The notes under the pieces are model-generated. The model worked only from the letters and a program-made list of their open reading frames with translations, was not told the origin of the DNA and did no database searches. A DNA stretch of 64,000 bases from Progne subis subis. Its lineage: Eukaryota; Chordata; Aves; Passeriformes; Hirundinidae. Location of the stretch: assembly GCA_022316685.1 (NCBI GenBank), contig JAKJHU010000063.1:310001-374000 (forward strand), given 5' to 3'. The position numbers and the translations under genes are program-made. Every line of letters begins with the position of its first letter. Position 1 is the first letter of the stretch. This document shows positions 49,906 to 60,819 of the stretch, one piece after another.

Positions 49906-49933
49906 CTGTTATGGCTTGTATCAGCCATAACAG
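49906..49933. repeat. perfect 11-bp stem with 6-nt loop
   Basis: CTGTTATGGCT and AGCCATAACAG are exact reverse complements around TGTATC. The word GCTTGTATCA also occurs twice in tandem here, so the structure may have arisen by local template switching. No T run follows it and nothing suggests a transcription terminator. Confidence 0.85.
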
Positions 49934-51784
49934 ATCTCTTAGGTTCTTCTCGCTCATCTGTTTTGTACTGACAAACCCATTTGGGAAGGGTGTAAGAAAC
50001 TGTTTGTGATTGAAACAGTTCCACTGCCTTTTTTTTTTTTTTTTTCCTTCTTTTTTTTTTTTTAATGTAAAATTGATGGAGCGATCATGGGTTATACAAT
50101 ATAACCTTGATATTATGAGACCATGTGATGCTAAAACAACAAAAATAATCTTCTGGATGGATTTAAAGAGATTAAAGTAAAACCAGCTTTTTTTCCAACA
50201 CTGCCATGTTAGATATTCACTGAATGTTCAGATTTATTGGAAAATCCTGCCTCATCTATATACCACACACAATCTTTATTGCTACATTTGTCTATTCAAG
50301 GAACACAAAAGAAGGAGAGCACATCTTTTCTTCTGTGGGATCTCTTATGTGAAAGAAAAGACTTCATGAGGCAGGACAAGCCCAACCAACATTTGCTCAA
50401 TGAGTCTTGCACTATGCCCTGAAGTTGATGAGACTATTAGCATTATTCATTTGCTGACAAAGGCTGCTACAGAAGACACAGAATGAAGACTAATAAGCTG
50501 AAATAGAGAAAACTGAATGCATAGGGGAGTCCAGAAAATGGAATATCTTTCAGTATTTTTCCTCATTAGTTTAGCTTATTTCCCACAGGGACAGTAACAC
50601 AAGCCTTTGACATCAGAACTTATCCTTAAGTGTGTGTGTAAATTCCGAACCACATTCCCTCCATGAGCAGTACTCTGCCCATGAGCCTTGACCCTTTTGT
50701 TAGCTCAAATATGCCTGCTGATAGAGTATGTCTTGGAGTCTGACAGATGGACTCATTGGCCTAGGGCTTGGTGTAGCTCAGGGAAGAACTAATTTTGAAT
50801 GTTGTACTCGAAAAAAACCAAGCCAAAAAAGATGGCAAAAACACCATTGGAAGTTGGTGACTTCCCATTGGGCTTCTGATTCCCATCTTCTCACAAAGAT
50901 GCTCTGAAAAGTAGGAAATTAATAAGAGGTCCCTCTCTGTAAACAGAAAAGCTATTTCATTTGAAGCTTAAGGAGTGTTGGGTCAGGTAAATCAATAGAC
51001 AGGATGGTCAGAGAGAGTGGTTTTTTTATGATCTTTCTCTCCCCTGGGACCATATAAAATTCTGATATTTGTATTTCTAAGTTCTTAGAGCTGTGAAACC
51101 CAAATGCACCATTTTCTGTAGATGTGGCTGATGCCTACTGGCTATCAAGGGAATATCAAAATCCTTTTTAATAAAATATTTGTATCAGCTTTTTTTTATT
51201 TTTAGGTATGCAGTTTTGCAGAAATATTTTGAGACTCTGCTCATCACAGTGTTACTAAGACTGAACTCTCACATTGTTCCAGTTTACTTGACAGTTTTCC
51301 TAACAAAGAAGAACACAACATCAAGGTTTTTTAAACAACCAACCAAAAAAAGTTTCCATTTTTTTGGGCAACTTTTTCTTACATAATGTTGAAAAGGCTC
51401 AGAAACCAGAACCCCTCATTCACCAAGCTGATTGGTGCTCTGCGTTTATAAAGATTACAGGAAGTGAACTCAAATACCTTCAGTGATGTCAGAAAACTGT
51501 CGCTTGGTTCTTAGGTATGCACAAAATCCACAATCTTGATAGTCCTTGTATGTGCTCAGGTTGTCACAATGTTTAACCAGTCATCTATGAGGAAAAAAAA
51601 AAAAAAAAGCCCTTTGTCTATTTATTAGAACAAAAAGTGGCTGTAGCAGAGCCATCCAAGGGTGATCCATGAATATCCATTGGTTTTGGACCTGCACACT
51701 TGTGTCATGGAACAGTTATTTTTAAAACAGTCTCTCCTGAGTAGATGCATTTAAAAGTCTGTTTGATGTCACTCAAATACACCC

Positions 51785-51935
51785 CGCAAGTGCAATTCGC
51801 AGTTCCAAGTACCACTCGAGCTGGTGCCTGTGCCCCGAGAGTCTTTTCAGCACCACGAACAGCGCCCGGAGCCGCAGCCAGGGCCGAAACTGTCCGTTCA
51901 TGGTCTGCCCCTGCAAGGGTGGACACGAGGGGAAT
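51785..51935. promoter_or_regulatory. compact CpG cluster
   Basis: Eleven CpG in about 150 bases (for example CCCCGC, CTCGAG, AGCGCCCGGAGCCGC, GGCCGAAACTGTCCG), surrounded by CpG-depleted AT-rich DNA. Five short frames on both strands are open across it, none recognisable. It could be an orphan CpG islet, a retrocopy of a GC-rich exon, or a small promoter. No TATA or splice signal decides between these. Confidence 0.3.
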
Positions 51936-53123
51936 TCTGCACTCTTAAATGGGTGGGTGTGCATGTTCAACAGTCACACAGATTATTGCTGCTTCAGCCA
52001 AAAACTTGCTGAAATAATTACTGCATGGGGACAAGACTTTATTTTTGTATCAGGCATATCAGAACCTCATATACGTTATTTTTTGCTCAACAGAAATGAG
52101 AAGCCTGGCTGACCTATGTTCCCAAACTGTGCTGGTTAATTATTAAGATGTGTTGAAACATGAACTATTGAGTTGGTCCTACAGAAATACAATTTTCTTA
52201 TGCTGTACAGCTAAGCAATATTGTTAAAGCCAGACATTCAAAATGCTGAGACTTGCTTAAAAATAGTGATTTTAAAGAAACTTCCTTGTGACACACTTTT
52301 CTAATTATTCTTTTAGATTTTTTCAGGTTATTTTTTCCAAGTCCTCTCTGCAACAAAATTTCCACTTTTTAGAAAAAGAAATCTGGGGCTTACACTATTG
52401 TAGAAACCGTAGGGCAGAAATTTTCAGACATTAAAACACTCAGAATTTTTGTAGTTGGTAGCAAAGTGGTTAGAAGAATGTTAGTGGTTGAAAAATGCCT
52501 AAGTGGAGAAGTCCAAGACTTTTTACAATGACACTACTCAGTAGTGGAAAAAAAATTAGTGAATGCTGCTCATTGCCATAGATAAGAACAAGTTACATCT
52601 CAGTTGTTTGGCTTCAGTACACTACAGTAAAATTGTTAGTGTCCTACTCTCTGTCCACTTGGTCAACAGGAATCTCTTATGGTAGAAAGCAGCAAGTTGA
52701 GCGCAAAAGTACAATGTCATTAACAGAGTTCTTCTAGCAAAGGAGAAGTCCTTTTCCTTTCCCTGTGGAAGGAAAAAACCTGGGAGAAAAGAAAAGGCAC
52801 CCAAAAGCTATTTTGATGAAGGGGGGGGGGGGGGGGGGGGTGGGGAGGGGAAGGGTAGCGTGGTAAGACTAGTGAATACTTGAACCAAAAGTTACTTCAA
52901 AGTGGCAACCATTGCCTGTTGCATGCCAGGGATTGGATGTAGTTTTCTGGTTGGTTGGCTATTACTTGTGTCAGCAACCTGAATATCATAAAGCATTAAG
53001 CTTTACAGCATTAACTTTTTAAAAATTATTTCTTTTTATTTGAGCAAAGCTTCCAGTTTCTTTCAAATAAGTGTTTGGTCAGGCAGAAGTTTGAAATAAG
53101 TAGATGAAAGTTTGAATTTTAGC
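51936..53123. other. gene-free stretch
   Basis: No recognised gene. The main landmark is the G-rich tract at 52821-52856. Confidence 0.5.
52821..52856 (+). repeat. G20 tract and G-rich tail
   Basis: Twenty G followed by TGGGGAGGGGAAGGG, a strong quadruplex-type sequence and a likely sequencing and assembly trouble spot. Confidence 0.93.
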
Positions 53124-53390
53124 ATGGCAATTTTCTTCCTCTTTTTGTTGCGGATAGCCTCAATTTCCATGTCTCCAACTGGAGGTAGACCAGAGCAACC
53201 AAAGATTAGAAGCTGTTCTGGTAAAAAGATGGTGCACCAAGGACAAAGTTCTGTGAGAACCTTTGTAAACTGGATATTCAAAGAGAGGCATAAGTGCAAA
53301 TTCAGAGAAACTTGCAGAAGAGTAGAAAGCTGCTTTGTGACAGAAGGATATTACTGTAGTGAAAACTGTCTATCATCATGGAAAATGTGA
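53124..53390 (+). CDS. small open frame, secreted Cys-rich peptide-like (speculative)
   Basis: The ATG at 53124 has a strong context (A at -3, G at +4) and opens 88 codons. Residues 1-15 are hydrophobic and signal-peptide-like. The rest is basic, with Cys at residues 31, 58, 64, 70, 78 and 82, the last five spaced CX5CX5CX7CX3C. An AATAAA lies about 25 bases after the TGA. This spacing is not that of beta-defensins or any family I know. The minus strand is also open here, and secreted vertebrate peptides normally have introns, so chance is the likelier explanation. Confidence 0.12.
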   Translation: MAIFFLFLLRIASISMSPTGGRPEQPKIRSCSGKKMVHQGQSSVRTFVNWIFKERHKCKFRETCRRVESCFVTEGYYCSENCLSSWKM

Positions 53391-54250
53391 GGTTTAGCTA
53401 CAACTTCCCAGCATAATAAATGAGGGTTCCATCTCTCCAGGGCAATGTGTTTGTACAAAATAGCAGTAAGTGCTCATCATGCTAAGAATATGACACAATC
53501 ATATTTGGAGGCTACTATCAACTTCTTTGCAGGTTTTTGTTTTTTTTTTTTTTTCTTTTTATAAAAGTTCATTGCAAATCCTGTCAGAAATAACATTTAG
53601 CTCTTTTCTTTTTATTGTGCAAAGATGCTTTTGTGACTCTCTCCTAGCTAGTTTGAGAAATAAAAGTGGATTTGTTATACTGAAAGATTTCAATTAACTA
53701 AAGTGAATGCCAGAGCCTAGAGATAAAGTTTCTTGATTTGCTTGTTGCTCATCAGCCTAGGTACATCCTAACAAAGATTTTTCAGGAAAGAAAGCAAATA
53801 AAAATTAGAGGAGAGAGAGTGGGATGGACTTATGAACACAAAATGAGTGTATGGATTAACATTTTCAGAGGAAAAAGAGCACAAAGAGAGGGCATAGGAA
53901 AACAATTTTGGCTGTTTGGGGTTTCTTTTCTCCTTGTTCTTTAACATTCAGAGATGGCAAATCCATTCTGTCTTTACCTAGGCAGTGCCATGTTGCAGCA
54001 AAATTTAGTAGCAAATATTCTTTCATCTGCGTGGATGCACACTTGCTTTACTTGTGGAGTCATTCTAATTTTCAGTTTCTTCTATTTTGTAAAGAAAACT
54101 ATGATTTAGAGGTTAGAATATAAGTAGTTTTAATCTGGTACTTTTAAATTAAACACATTTGTTGCAACAGAAGGAATTACTATGTTTATTAATATTGTGC
54201 GATGGAAACCAAAACCAATTGTGTCATAGGTTTACAAAAAAAGGTGATGA
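53391..54250. other. gene-free stretch
   Basis: A T-rich run lies at about 53538-53565. Otherwise ordinary AT-rich sequence without recognised repeats or genes. Confidence 0.5.
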
Positions 54251-55194
54251 GAAACCTCTGGACATGGTTTAGTACAACCTACTGTTCAAGGTCAGCCAGA
54301 GCAGATAGCTCAGGACTGTATCTGGATGTTGAACATTCTCAAGGATGGGGACTCCACAGCCCCTGGGGTAAATCTGCACCATTGTTGGTGCAGACTTCAC
54401 AGTCAAGAAGTGTTTTTTTTCCTTATTGTCTGGCATGTCTGGTATTTTTGTGTGTCCGTTACTTCTCTTTCTGATATTGGATAGCTCTGGGAAGGGTCTA
54501 CTCTCCTGGCTCTGTTCATAGACATGAGCGAGATCTTCCCTGAGCCTTTTCTTCTCCAGGCTGATCAGTCCAGCAATGTCAGCCACCCCTCATGTGCCAG
54601 GTGCTCTGATCCCTTCACCTTTGTGTCCTTTTATTTGGCTCCCTGCAGCACATGCTCATGTCTGTCTCACACTGGAGAGCCCAGAATGGGACACAGCACT
54701 CAGATGTGTTTCACCAAGGCATAGTAAGGGAAGGATAACCCCACTTGATCTGCTGGTAATGCTCTTGCTAATGCAGCCTAGCATGGTCTCAGCCTTCAGT
54801 CGCCACAAAAATGTGTTGCTGGCTCTGCTCAGCTTGCTGACCACCAGGACCTCCAGGTCTTTTTCTGTAAAGCTGCTTTGTAGACGGTTGGTGTCAAGCC
54901 TAGAGTGCTGCTTAGGGTTATTCCTGCTCAGATGTGGGGCTTGGCATTTCCAAATGAATTCCATTGTGTTCCTGCCTGCTTATGTCTTTAATCTGTTGAG
55001 TTGTCTTTGAATGGCACCTCAGTCATCCACTGCATCAGTCGCTCCTCATTTACATTTCTGAACATTTGCTGGGGGTGTTTGCTGTCCCATCATTCACAGC
55101 ACCAGAGGAGATGTTAATTTTGCCTCACTATCAGTCTCTGGGTCACAGCACCAAGGACCAGCTTCCAGATGGAATTTGTGCTGCTGGTTGTTGC
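54251..55194 (-). mobile_element. old CR1 LINE copy, 3' part, minus strand
   Basis: Read on the + strand this is the antisense of the avian CR1 3' end: CCTCTGGACATGGTTTAGT...GGATGGGGACTCCACAGCC, then CCTGAGCCTTTTCTTCTCC, GCTGGTAATGCTC, CACCAGGACCTCCAGGTC, and continuing to about 55194. It covers the 3' untranslated region and the C-terminal end of the reverse-transcriptase frame. It is strongly diverged, with indels and stops, and 5'-truncated. The CR1 3' end lies at 54251. It is the largest transposon remnant in the window. Confidence 0.93.
54269..54964 (-). pseudogene. decayed CR1 ORF2 (reverse transcriptase) C-terminal remnant
   Basis: Two minus-strand open frames retain CR1 reverse-transcriptase C-terminal words. 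54656-54964 contains EKDLEVLV, LGCI and ASRS/TSRS...VILPL-type signatures. 54269-54586 contains LISLEKKRLREDL, which matches the LFSLEKRRLRGDL block of the family. The two lie in different frames, so at least one frameshift separates them. The catalytic YXDD region would lie upstream and is not present. Non-functional. Confidence 0.85.
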
Positions 55195-56082
55195 CATATT
55201 ATGTGAACTTTTGTAAGATGTTTATAGCTCTGTAACTGAATTTCTCATAGTCTGTACTGAAAACATCATGTTTCCACATTCCTTTCTGATGATAGTCAAC
55301 TGATGGACTTCTAGCCTGGCCAGTGGGATGGAGAGGTGGTTACCTTGTTCTCCAGTCCCTGGTCACTCTTCAAAATTTATAAAAGCGAAGTCTTTGTAAA
55401 CAATAGAGTTCTTCTTCAGCCTTCATCTCTTGGAGTCAGATCTGTAAGTATTTACTCGTGTCCTCTAGCAACAGCTGGTTACTGTACTTTGGACTTGTTC
55501 CTTTGGTGGTTTCCATGTCACTGCTCCTGCACCCAGTAGTTGAATCTTCACACTCAGTTAAAGCAATGCTGGTTCTGAGAAATAGAAATCTTCTGACTAC
55601 CAATAAAGCTTTTAGCCCACTGCTCCAGGGATACTTGAGGGGAAATATTTAACTTCATTGAATATATGATCCTTGAAATGCCCAGATGAACTTCACTCTG
55701 AAAGATGTAAGCAACATCTACTATTTCTGAATAGGGTAAACCCCCAAAGTGAAAGGTATAATACTGTAACCTATTTGATATTGTGAAAGTTATAGGCAGA
55801 TTTGGAAGTGCAGGAAGGTTCAGCAGTGCTTTTGGAGATTAATTCAAATGCAAATGACCTCAGAATCATGAAAGATTTCCTCTCAAGTCATGGCCGTAAG
55901 TGATTACTTCTCTAGAATGTTTTCATTTGGGGAGGTAACATGTTGAATCTCTGAGAATGTTTCTACTAAGGACCATATCAGAAGAAGAACCAGAGCAAAT
56001 CACTAGGCAGAAAGAAGTTCAATGAGGCCATGAAACAAGGACTTAATAAATGAGATTGTGCTCATTCAGGGCTACAACTAAA

Positions 56083-56135
56083 TCCACAGAAGCCAATGGG
56101 AGCTATTGCCTTTGATGATCAGGTAGTTTTATCGC
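56083..56135. repeat. possible ancient amniote repeat relic
   Basis: AATCCACAGAAGCCAATGGGAG...TTGCCTTTGATGATCAGG resembles a motif common in sauropsid genomes ('ccattgaagtcaatgggag...ttgccattgacttcaatggg...atcagg'), usually the end of an old CR1/L3-type or related element. The resemblance is from memory and the match is weak. Confidence 0.35.
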
Positions 56136-56819
56136 AGATCTAACGAGCTTCCCCCTGCAATGCAATTTGAAAAACACTGTTCTGCCCTGCTGCCTTTGGT
56201 AAAGAGTGCTCAGAGCTCTACATGTTCATCGAAACTCCCAGCACACTGAGATGCTCTATCCAGGAACTGGGATGCAGAGACTAAGACTGAAAAAGTTTTT
56301 GCTTTACACCAAAAAGAGACAACAGCACAATTGTCAGAGCAGTTACACCACAGCAGCCACTGGGCAGGAGGCCACCCTTCCCACATAGTCAGGGTAAGAT
56401 CTGGTCAGAGTCAGGAAAACCAAAATATGAGGAAGCAAGAGGGCATGGTAGAGAAGGCTGCCAAATTCCAACCTGGATTGGTCTGTTCACTGAAATACAG
56501 ACAGTGCCATAGTAACCAAGTTGACTTGTGATCTTTTTATATTGCAGTGCTTTAATGTGCCAGAAAGTCACAGAGATTAAAAACAAATATGTATTTGTAA
56601 TTTCAAACCCACTAGATGAAAGAGGTAAAATTGCAGGCAGTATTTTTAACTTATATTTTTTTATTATCACACTTTTATATAAGTTGTAGTCTTGCAATGC
56701 CACTTGTACAGGCTGTGGTAGATTTCAGTGGACCAAAAATGTTTAGAATATTGTCAACAGATGTGTCAAAAATCCTAATTTCACATCAAAATTCTGCTTA
56801 TTTAAAAACTTACCTTATT

Positions 56820-56864
56820 AAAAAAAAAAAAAAAATACAAAAAAAAAAAAAAAAAAAAAAAAAA
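56820..56864. repeat. interrupted poly(A) tract
   Basis: About 16 A, TAC, then 26 A. The Lys-rich frame end at 56873 is an artefact of this tract. Confidence 0.92.
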
Positions 56865-58504
56865 GAAAACTGAAATTTGACTCTTCAGGTGTATAAAATA
56901 TGAAGAATACCTGCAGGCTTCCCAGGATACCAAGATGTGGAGCTCATAAGTAGATAATAGTGTGAGTCACAGATGGAAAGGGGCACTGGAGTGATATCTA
57001 CATTATCTTTTATCATTACTTTCCCACTTAAAGCTTGCATTGGAAAAAGTCTGTACATTCAATTATATTCACATTGTAGAAAACAGCCAGTTTTTAAAAT
57101 GACTTTTTGATTTATTAGGTTTCACTTTAAAAGAGAGCAGAAAAAGTGTTGTGATTTTAAGTGAAATTTCTCCACACATGTTTTAATACTCTGGGTTTCA
57201 CTGAGACTTAAATAAACAAGGGTTGCTACATTCTAAAGCCTTTTGAATTTGGTACAAGGAGCCTTCCTTCTTGGCACTTTCATTTCCAGTAATTACACCA
57301 TCTGGCTGATGAGGGAAATTAATTCAAGACTACATTAATTCCTACTTCTAAATTTCTTTGTGAAAAACACTTCAGGAGAAAATGATGTTTGCTGGATGAT
57401 CAGATGTAAAATTAAGAGAATGTGTTGTTGATCTTCCTATAGTGCTGCTTACAAAATTAATCACGGATGGGTAGAAACTCATGGTAAATCTGATGTCAAC
57501 ACCAAGATAGCAAAGAAAAGAGTAGAAAGAGCATGAAATTCTCACAGATTTGTTTAGGTTGGTACATAGAATGAGAACGAGTGTTCAATTTATTGAAAAA
57601 TTCAGGCTGAGCTTTTACAAGACATGGAGGAAGTAGAACAGTTTGTACAGCTTTCAATTGTATGTCTATGCTCCTCACTATAGAATGCTGGACTGTTATG
57701 GTGTGAGACTGACAGTGAAAGCCTGGAACATGAATTCAAGTGCTATTCATGCTACTTTTGAAATGGTTGTTACTATTTCTAAACAACATTGTAAGGATGG
57801 AGGCTTTATTATGTTGCTGAGCAAAATCCCCAAGTCTTCACTTGATATTCCTACACTCCAATACTAAAAGGCTGAGGCTGGGTAAACAAAAGTTACAGCT
57901 GTCTGTGTGCTGTTAGGGATCCTGGAGTAACCTCTCCTGGTCATGGAAGAGTCAGAGTTGTTTGATCAAGCTCAGGCTATGAAGGGCATGCACAGTTTGA
58001 ATCTCTCAAAGTTCTGATAAGCACTGCTGAGGCTCTGGACTCATGACATGTCATTTAGTCTCTGGTCAAGTTGCACATGGGGATTTTTCATTCATTGGAA
58101 GCCTAGCCAGCCTGTAACAGTAATTTGGGGGAAAAAATTGCAAAACAAAATATGAGAGTAACTATTTTGGGCATAGCATTTTGTCTGAAATGTAGAGCAT
58201 GAAGTAGTGCAGTAATAGTAATATAGTGAGAGCAGTGTTTTTCTGAATAAGTGGAAATGATCTTCCAGAGGGCACTTAATCTCAGGTTTTTTTTCTAGGA
58301 AACTAAGCAGAATAAAAGCAGTGGCTATTTTCAAAACGACAGTGGGTTGCAAAATATAACTATGATATAAGTGCGGACAGCAATATTTCTTCTGTATTCA
58401 GATTACCCTTCTTATTTCTTTGAGGTCTCACTTTCCTCTCTGAGTTGCTCCACGTCGAAGCACAGCTTGCTATTTTCTTTTTAAAAAGACCTCTGTTCTC
58501 CCCT

Positions 58505-58810
58505 GCCAGCATTTTGCTAACTGGTCAGAGGCACCTATTACTGAAGGAACCGGTCCATTTCCAGCCTCTCAGGGACAGCACTTTACTGGCTCAATTACTT
58601 GAGCTATGAGGAGTAGGCAGCAATGATGTGTCTATCCTTCCCTGATTCAACAGATCTGGGCTGCTCTTCAAACTCTGACGTGTGTTAATCTTGCAGTGAC
58701 AGTGATGCTGCTGTGTGTGTGCACTGTCACCAAAGAACTGTCACTGCAGTAGGTGTTAATAAGCGAAGTGGCTGTTTAATGAAACACCGATTTCTGGACA
58801 GTAAGTAATG
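58505..58810. promoter_or_regulatory. candidate regulatory block with NKX2-type site and hairpin
   Basis: Complex sequence with CAATTACTTGAG (about 58602-58613; its complement TCAAGTAATTG resembles an NKX2-type site), several CpG, and the inverted-repeat element at 58682-58760. No coding frame is recognisable. Enhancer function is inference. Confidence 0.3.
58682..58760. repeat. short inverted-repeat element flanked by 8-bp direct repeats (MITE-like)
   Basis: GTGTTAAT occurs at 58682-58689 and 58753-58760. The 63 bases between contain exact inverted arms TGCAGTGACAGT (58692-58703) and ACTGTCACTGCA (58737-58748). A further CACTGTCAC (58723-58730 region) could pair with the same left arm, giving two alternative hairpins. 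Eight-base target duplications are typical of hAT transposons, but the terminal bases do not form a clean terminal inverted repeat, so a foldback regulatory element is equally possible. Confidence 0.6.
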
Positions 58811-60389
58811 TGTTTAGGGCCTTGGGCTGTGTTTTAGAAGACAAAGGAGGGCTATTAGGCTCAGTTTGTGCCTTGCCCACCTGGGTTAGCAGGTAATGAT
58901 GTGTGCCAGATAGTAGTGCTCCCATTTGTTTTCCCTTCCATTTCTTTTCCTAAAGTATCAGAAATCCAAAAATACATTCAGTTTTCTTTGAAGAGAAAAG
59001 CTTTTGACCAACGATCAAGATATTAGTCAGGTGTTCCAATTGTCTAGAACTGTGAGTTAGTTTTGTTCCAAATTTCTGGAGAAAAAAACTTGACTCTTCA
59101 CAGCCCTCTTCAGCACATGGCCATTCATTCAAAGTTCTGCTAGATCAGAGCAACGATTAGTTAAGCACATAATTTTGCCTTTCATGTTGCATAGACCTTG
59201 GGTGAGATTTTAATCATCATACCTGCAAAAGTTCTGGCACAAAGCTGAGTATCAAAAACTGTATTATTGTGCTTGACCAATACTGTTCTGATCATTTCAC
59301 CCCCATTAAACTGCTTGAAGAGGGGTTAATCCTTGAGGCACAGCACTACCACACTCACTGGTGGTGACCATTTACCAGAGTTCTAGAGATACCTAAAATC
59401 AAATGTACAAAAACAGAGTGGCACCACCATGAGCCAAAACTCCTATTTTCAGAACTTTTAAAGCCTTCATGATGGGTTCACAGAGTCCATTTTGTCAAAT
59501 TGTTTTAGAGTCAGTCATTTGCTACGTGCCTGGGATTCAGGATGCAAAAAATTAGTTGCTTCAGGGTTACTTCAGGGCTGCAGTGTGCAATTTTTAGAGT
59601 GAAGGTGTTTTTGTAAAAAATAGAGTAAAAATGTATATTCTATGGATTTTTCTGGATCTCATGGGTATAAGAGGAAGCCAGTCAACTTTTCTAGCTTAGC
59701 AGGCACAGGGCGTGGAGAATCGGCAATAGTTTCTAAACCACAGTTGAAAACTGCAAATTCAATCAAAAAACTTTTCATGTAAATTGTTGATTTTCCTGAG
59801 CAAGTTGTGTATTACACCCTGTGGTGTCGGGATGAGTTCTGAGTGTGCGGCACAATGCATGCCCTCCTACACCCATAGTACTCCCTCATCCCACTCAGCC
59901 AATTAACAGTAATTATATAATTATAGTTCATAAAAGTCCTTGAAAGATGAAGATCTTGCTGCTTGGGACTCATTAGCCCTTTTTAACATATTTATTATGC
60001 TTTTTATTTCTGACCACAAAGGGGAAAAACTTTAAAATATTCTGTTATTTGCCCTATTCTGCTCATGAAGCAAAGCCTGCAAAAGCAGCCTTTCTCCCAG
60101 ATGTCCAATATTCGCTGTGTTTTGACTGGAAATGACAGATAATGATAGAAAAAGGAAGCTTCCATAGAACACCTTGCATTTGATCACGAAATTTTTACTA
60201 GCGTTCCAAAGCAAATGTCATGTTATTTTTATATCTCTGGTAAAAATCTAGCCACTTGTTCTCTGTAATAAAAAATGGTAGGCTTTAATTATGTATGCAG
60301 CATAGAGCTCACAAGACTGAAGAGTTAGAGTAGATTTTTCATGCAAGGCAACCAACTGGAGCTTGAATAATTATTTGTGGAACTGACCC
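58811..60389. other. gene-free stretch
   Basis: Nothing recognisable. 59880-60000 is complex AT-rich sequence with TAATTATATAATTATA-type palindromes and could be constrained. Frames are 60 codons. Confidence 0.5.
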
Positions 60390-60554
60390 TTTTTTTTTTT
60401 TTTTTTTTTTTTTTTTGGGGGGGGGAGGGGGGATTTGTTTCATTTTTTGTTTTGTTTTGGTTTTAGTTTTAATATTGGGGCTTTTTGTTTGATTGTTTGG
60501 GTTTGTTGTTGTGTTTTGCTTGTTTGTTTTTTGGTTTTTTTTTTTTTTTTTTTT
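60390..60554 (+). repeat. T27, G-run and G/T-rich low-complexity block
   Basis: 27 T (60390-60416), nine G, A, six G, then about 110 bases of T and G with GTTT units, ending in a 20-T run near 60535-60554. The Asn/Thr/Lys-rich minus frame at 60339-60557 is an artefact. Confidence 0.93.
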
Positions 60555-60819
60555 CAAATTTACAAATCTCTTTTTGCCAAAGAACTTTCCTTCAGTAGTG
60601 TTCCTGAAAGATGCTCAGTTTTTCATCTTGTCGATTTTACCTAGTGACACATAGGAGTTTGCACAACACTGAACATTAGGCAACTAAACAAGGAAGTTAA
60701 TTTCTTTATAATCCTGAGAATGATGAGAGAGGATCCTCCAGAAGGCAAACCAGAGCAACATTGGTTTCCTTTTTTGGGATAAGTAGTAATGTAGAATTCC
60801 ATGTATTACTTGTGGATAA

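Larger units (their letters stand above)
47046..51784. other. gene-free stretch with 41-T homopolymer
   Basis: No recognised gene. Landmarks: a CT-rich lead and 41-T run with a GTT array at 48583-48642, 16 T at 49494-49509, a double T tract at about 50031-50063, 16 A at 51593-51608, and the stem-loop at 49906-49933. The frame at 47539-47871 (110 codons) has no recognisable domain. Confidence 0.5.
55195..58500. other. gene-free stretch with A-rich tract and ancient repeat debris
   Basis: No recognised gene. 56820-56864 is A-rich (15-16 A, TAC, then about 26 A). The copy at 56083-56135 looks like ancient amniote repeat debris. 57180-57360 is complex and possibly constrained. Frames of 104 codons or fewer show no domain. 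Confidence 0.5.

Noticed and set aside
60339..60557. Asn/Lys/Thr-rich minus-strand frame
   Set aside because: It is a translation of the T/G low-complexity block.
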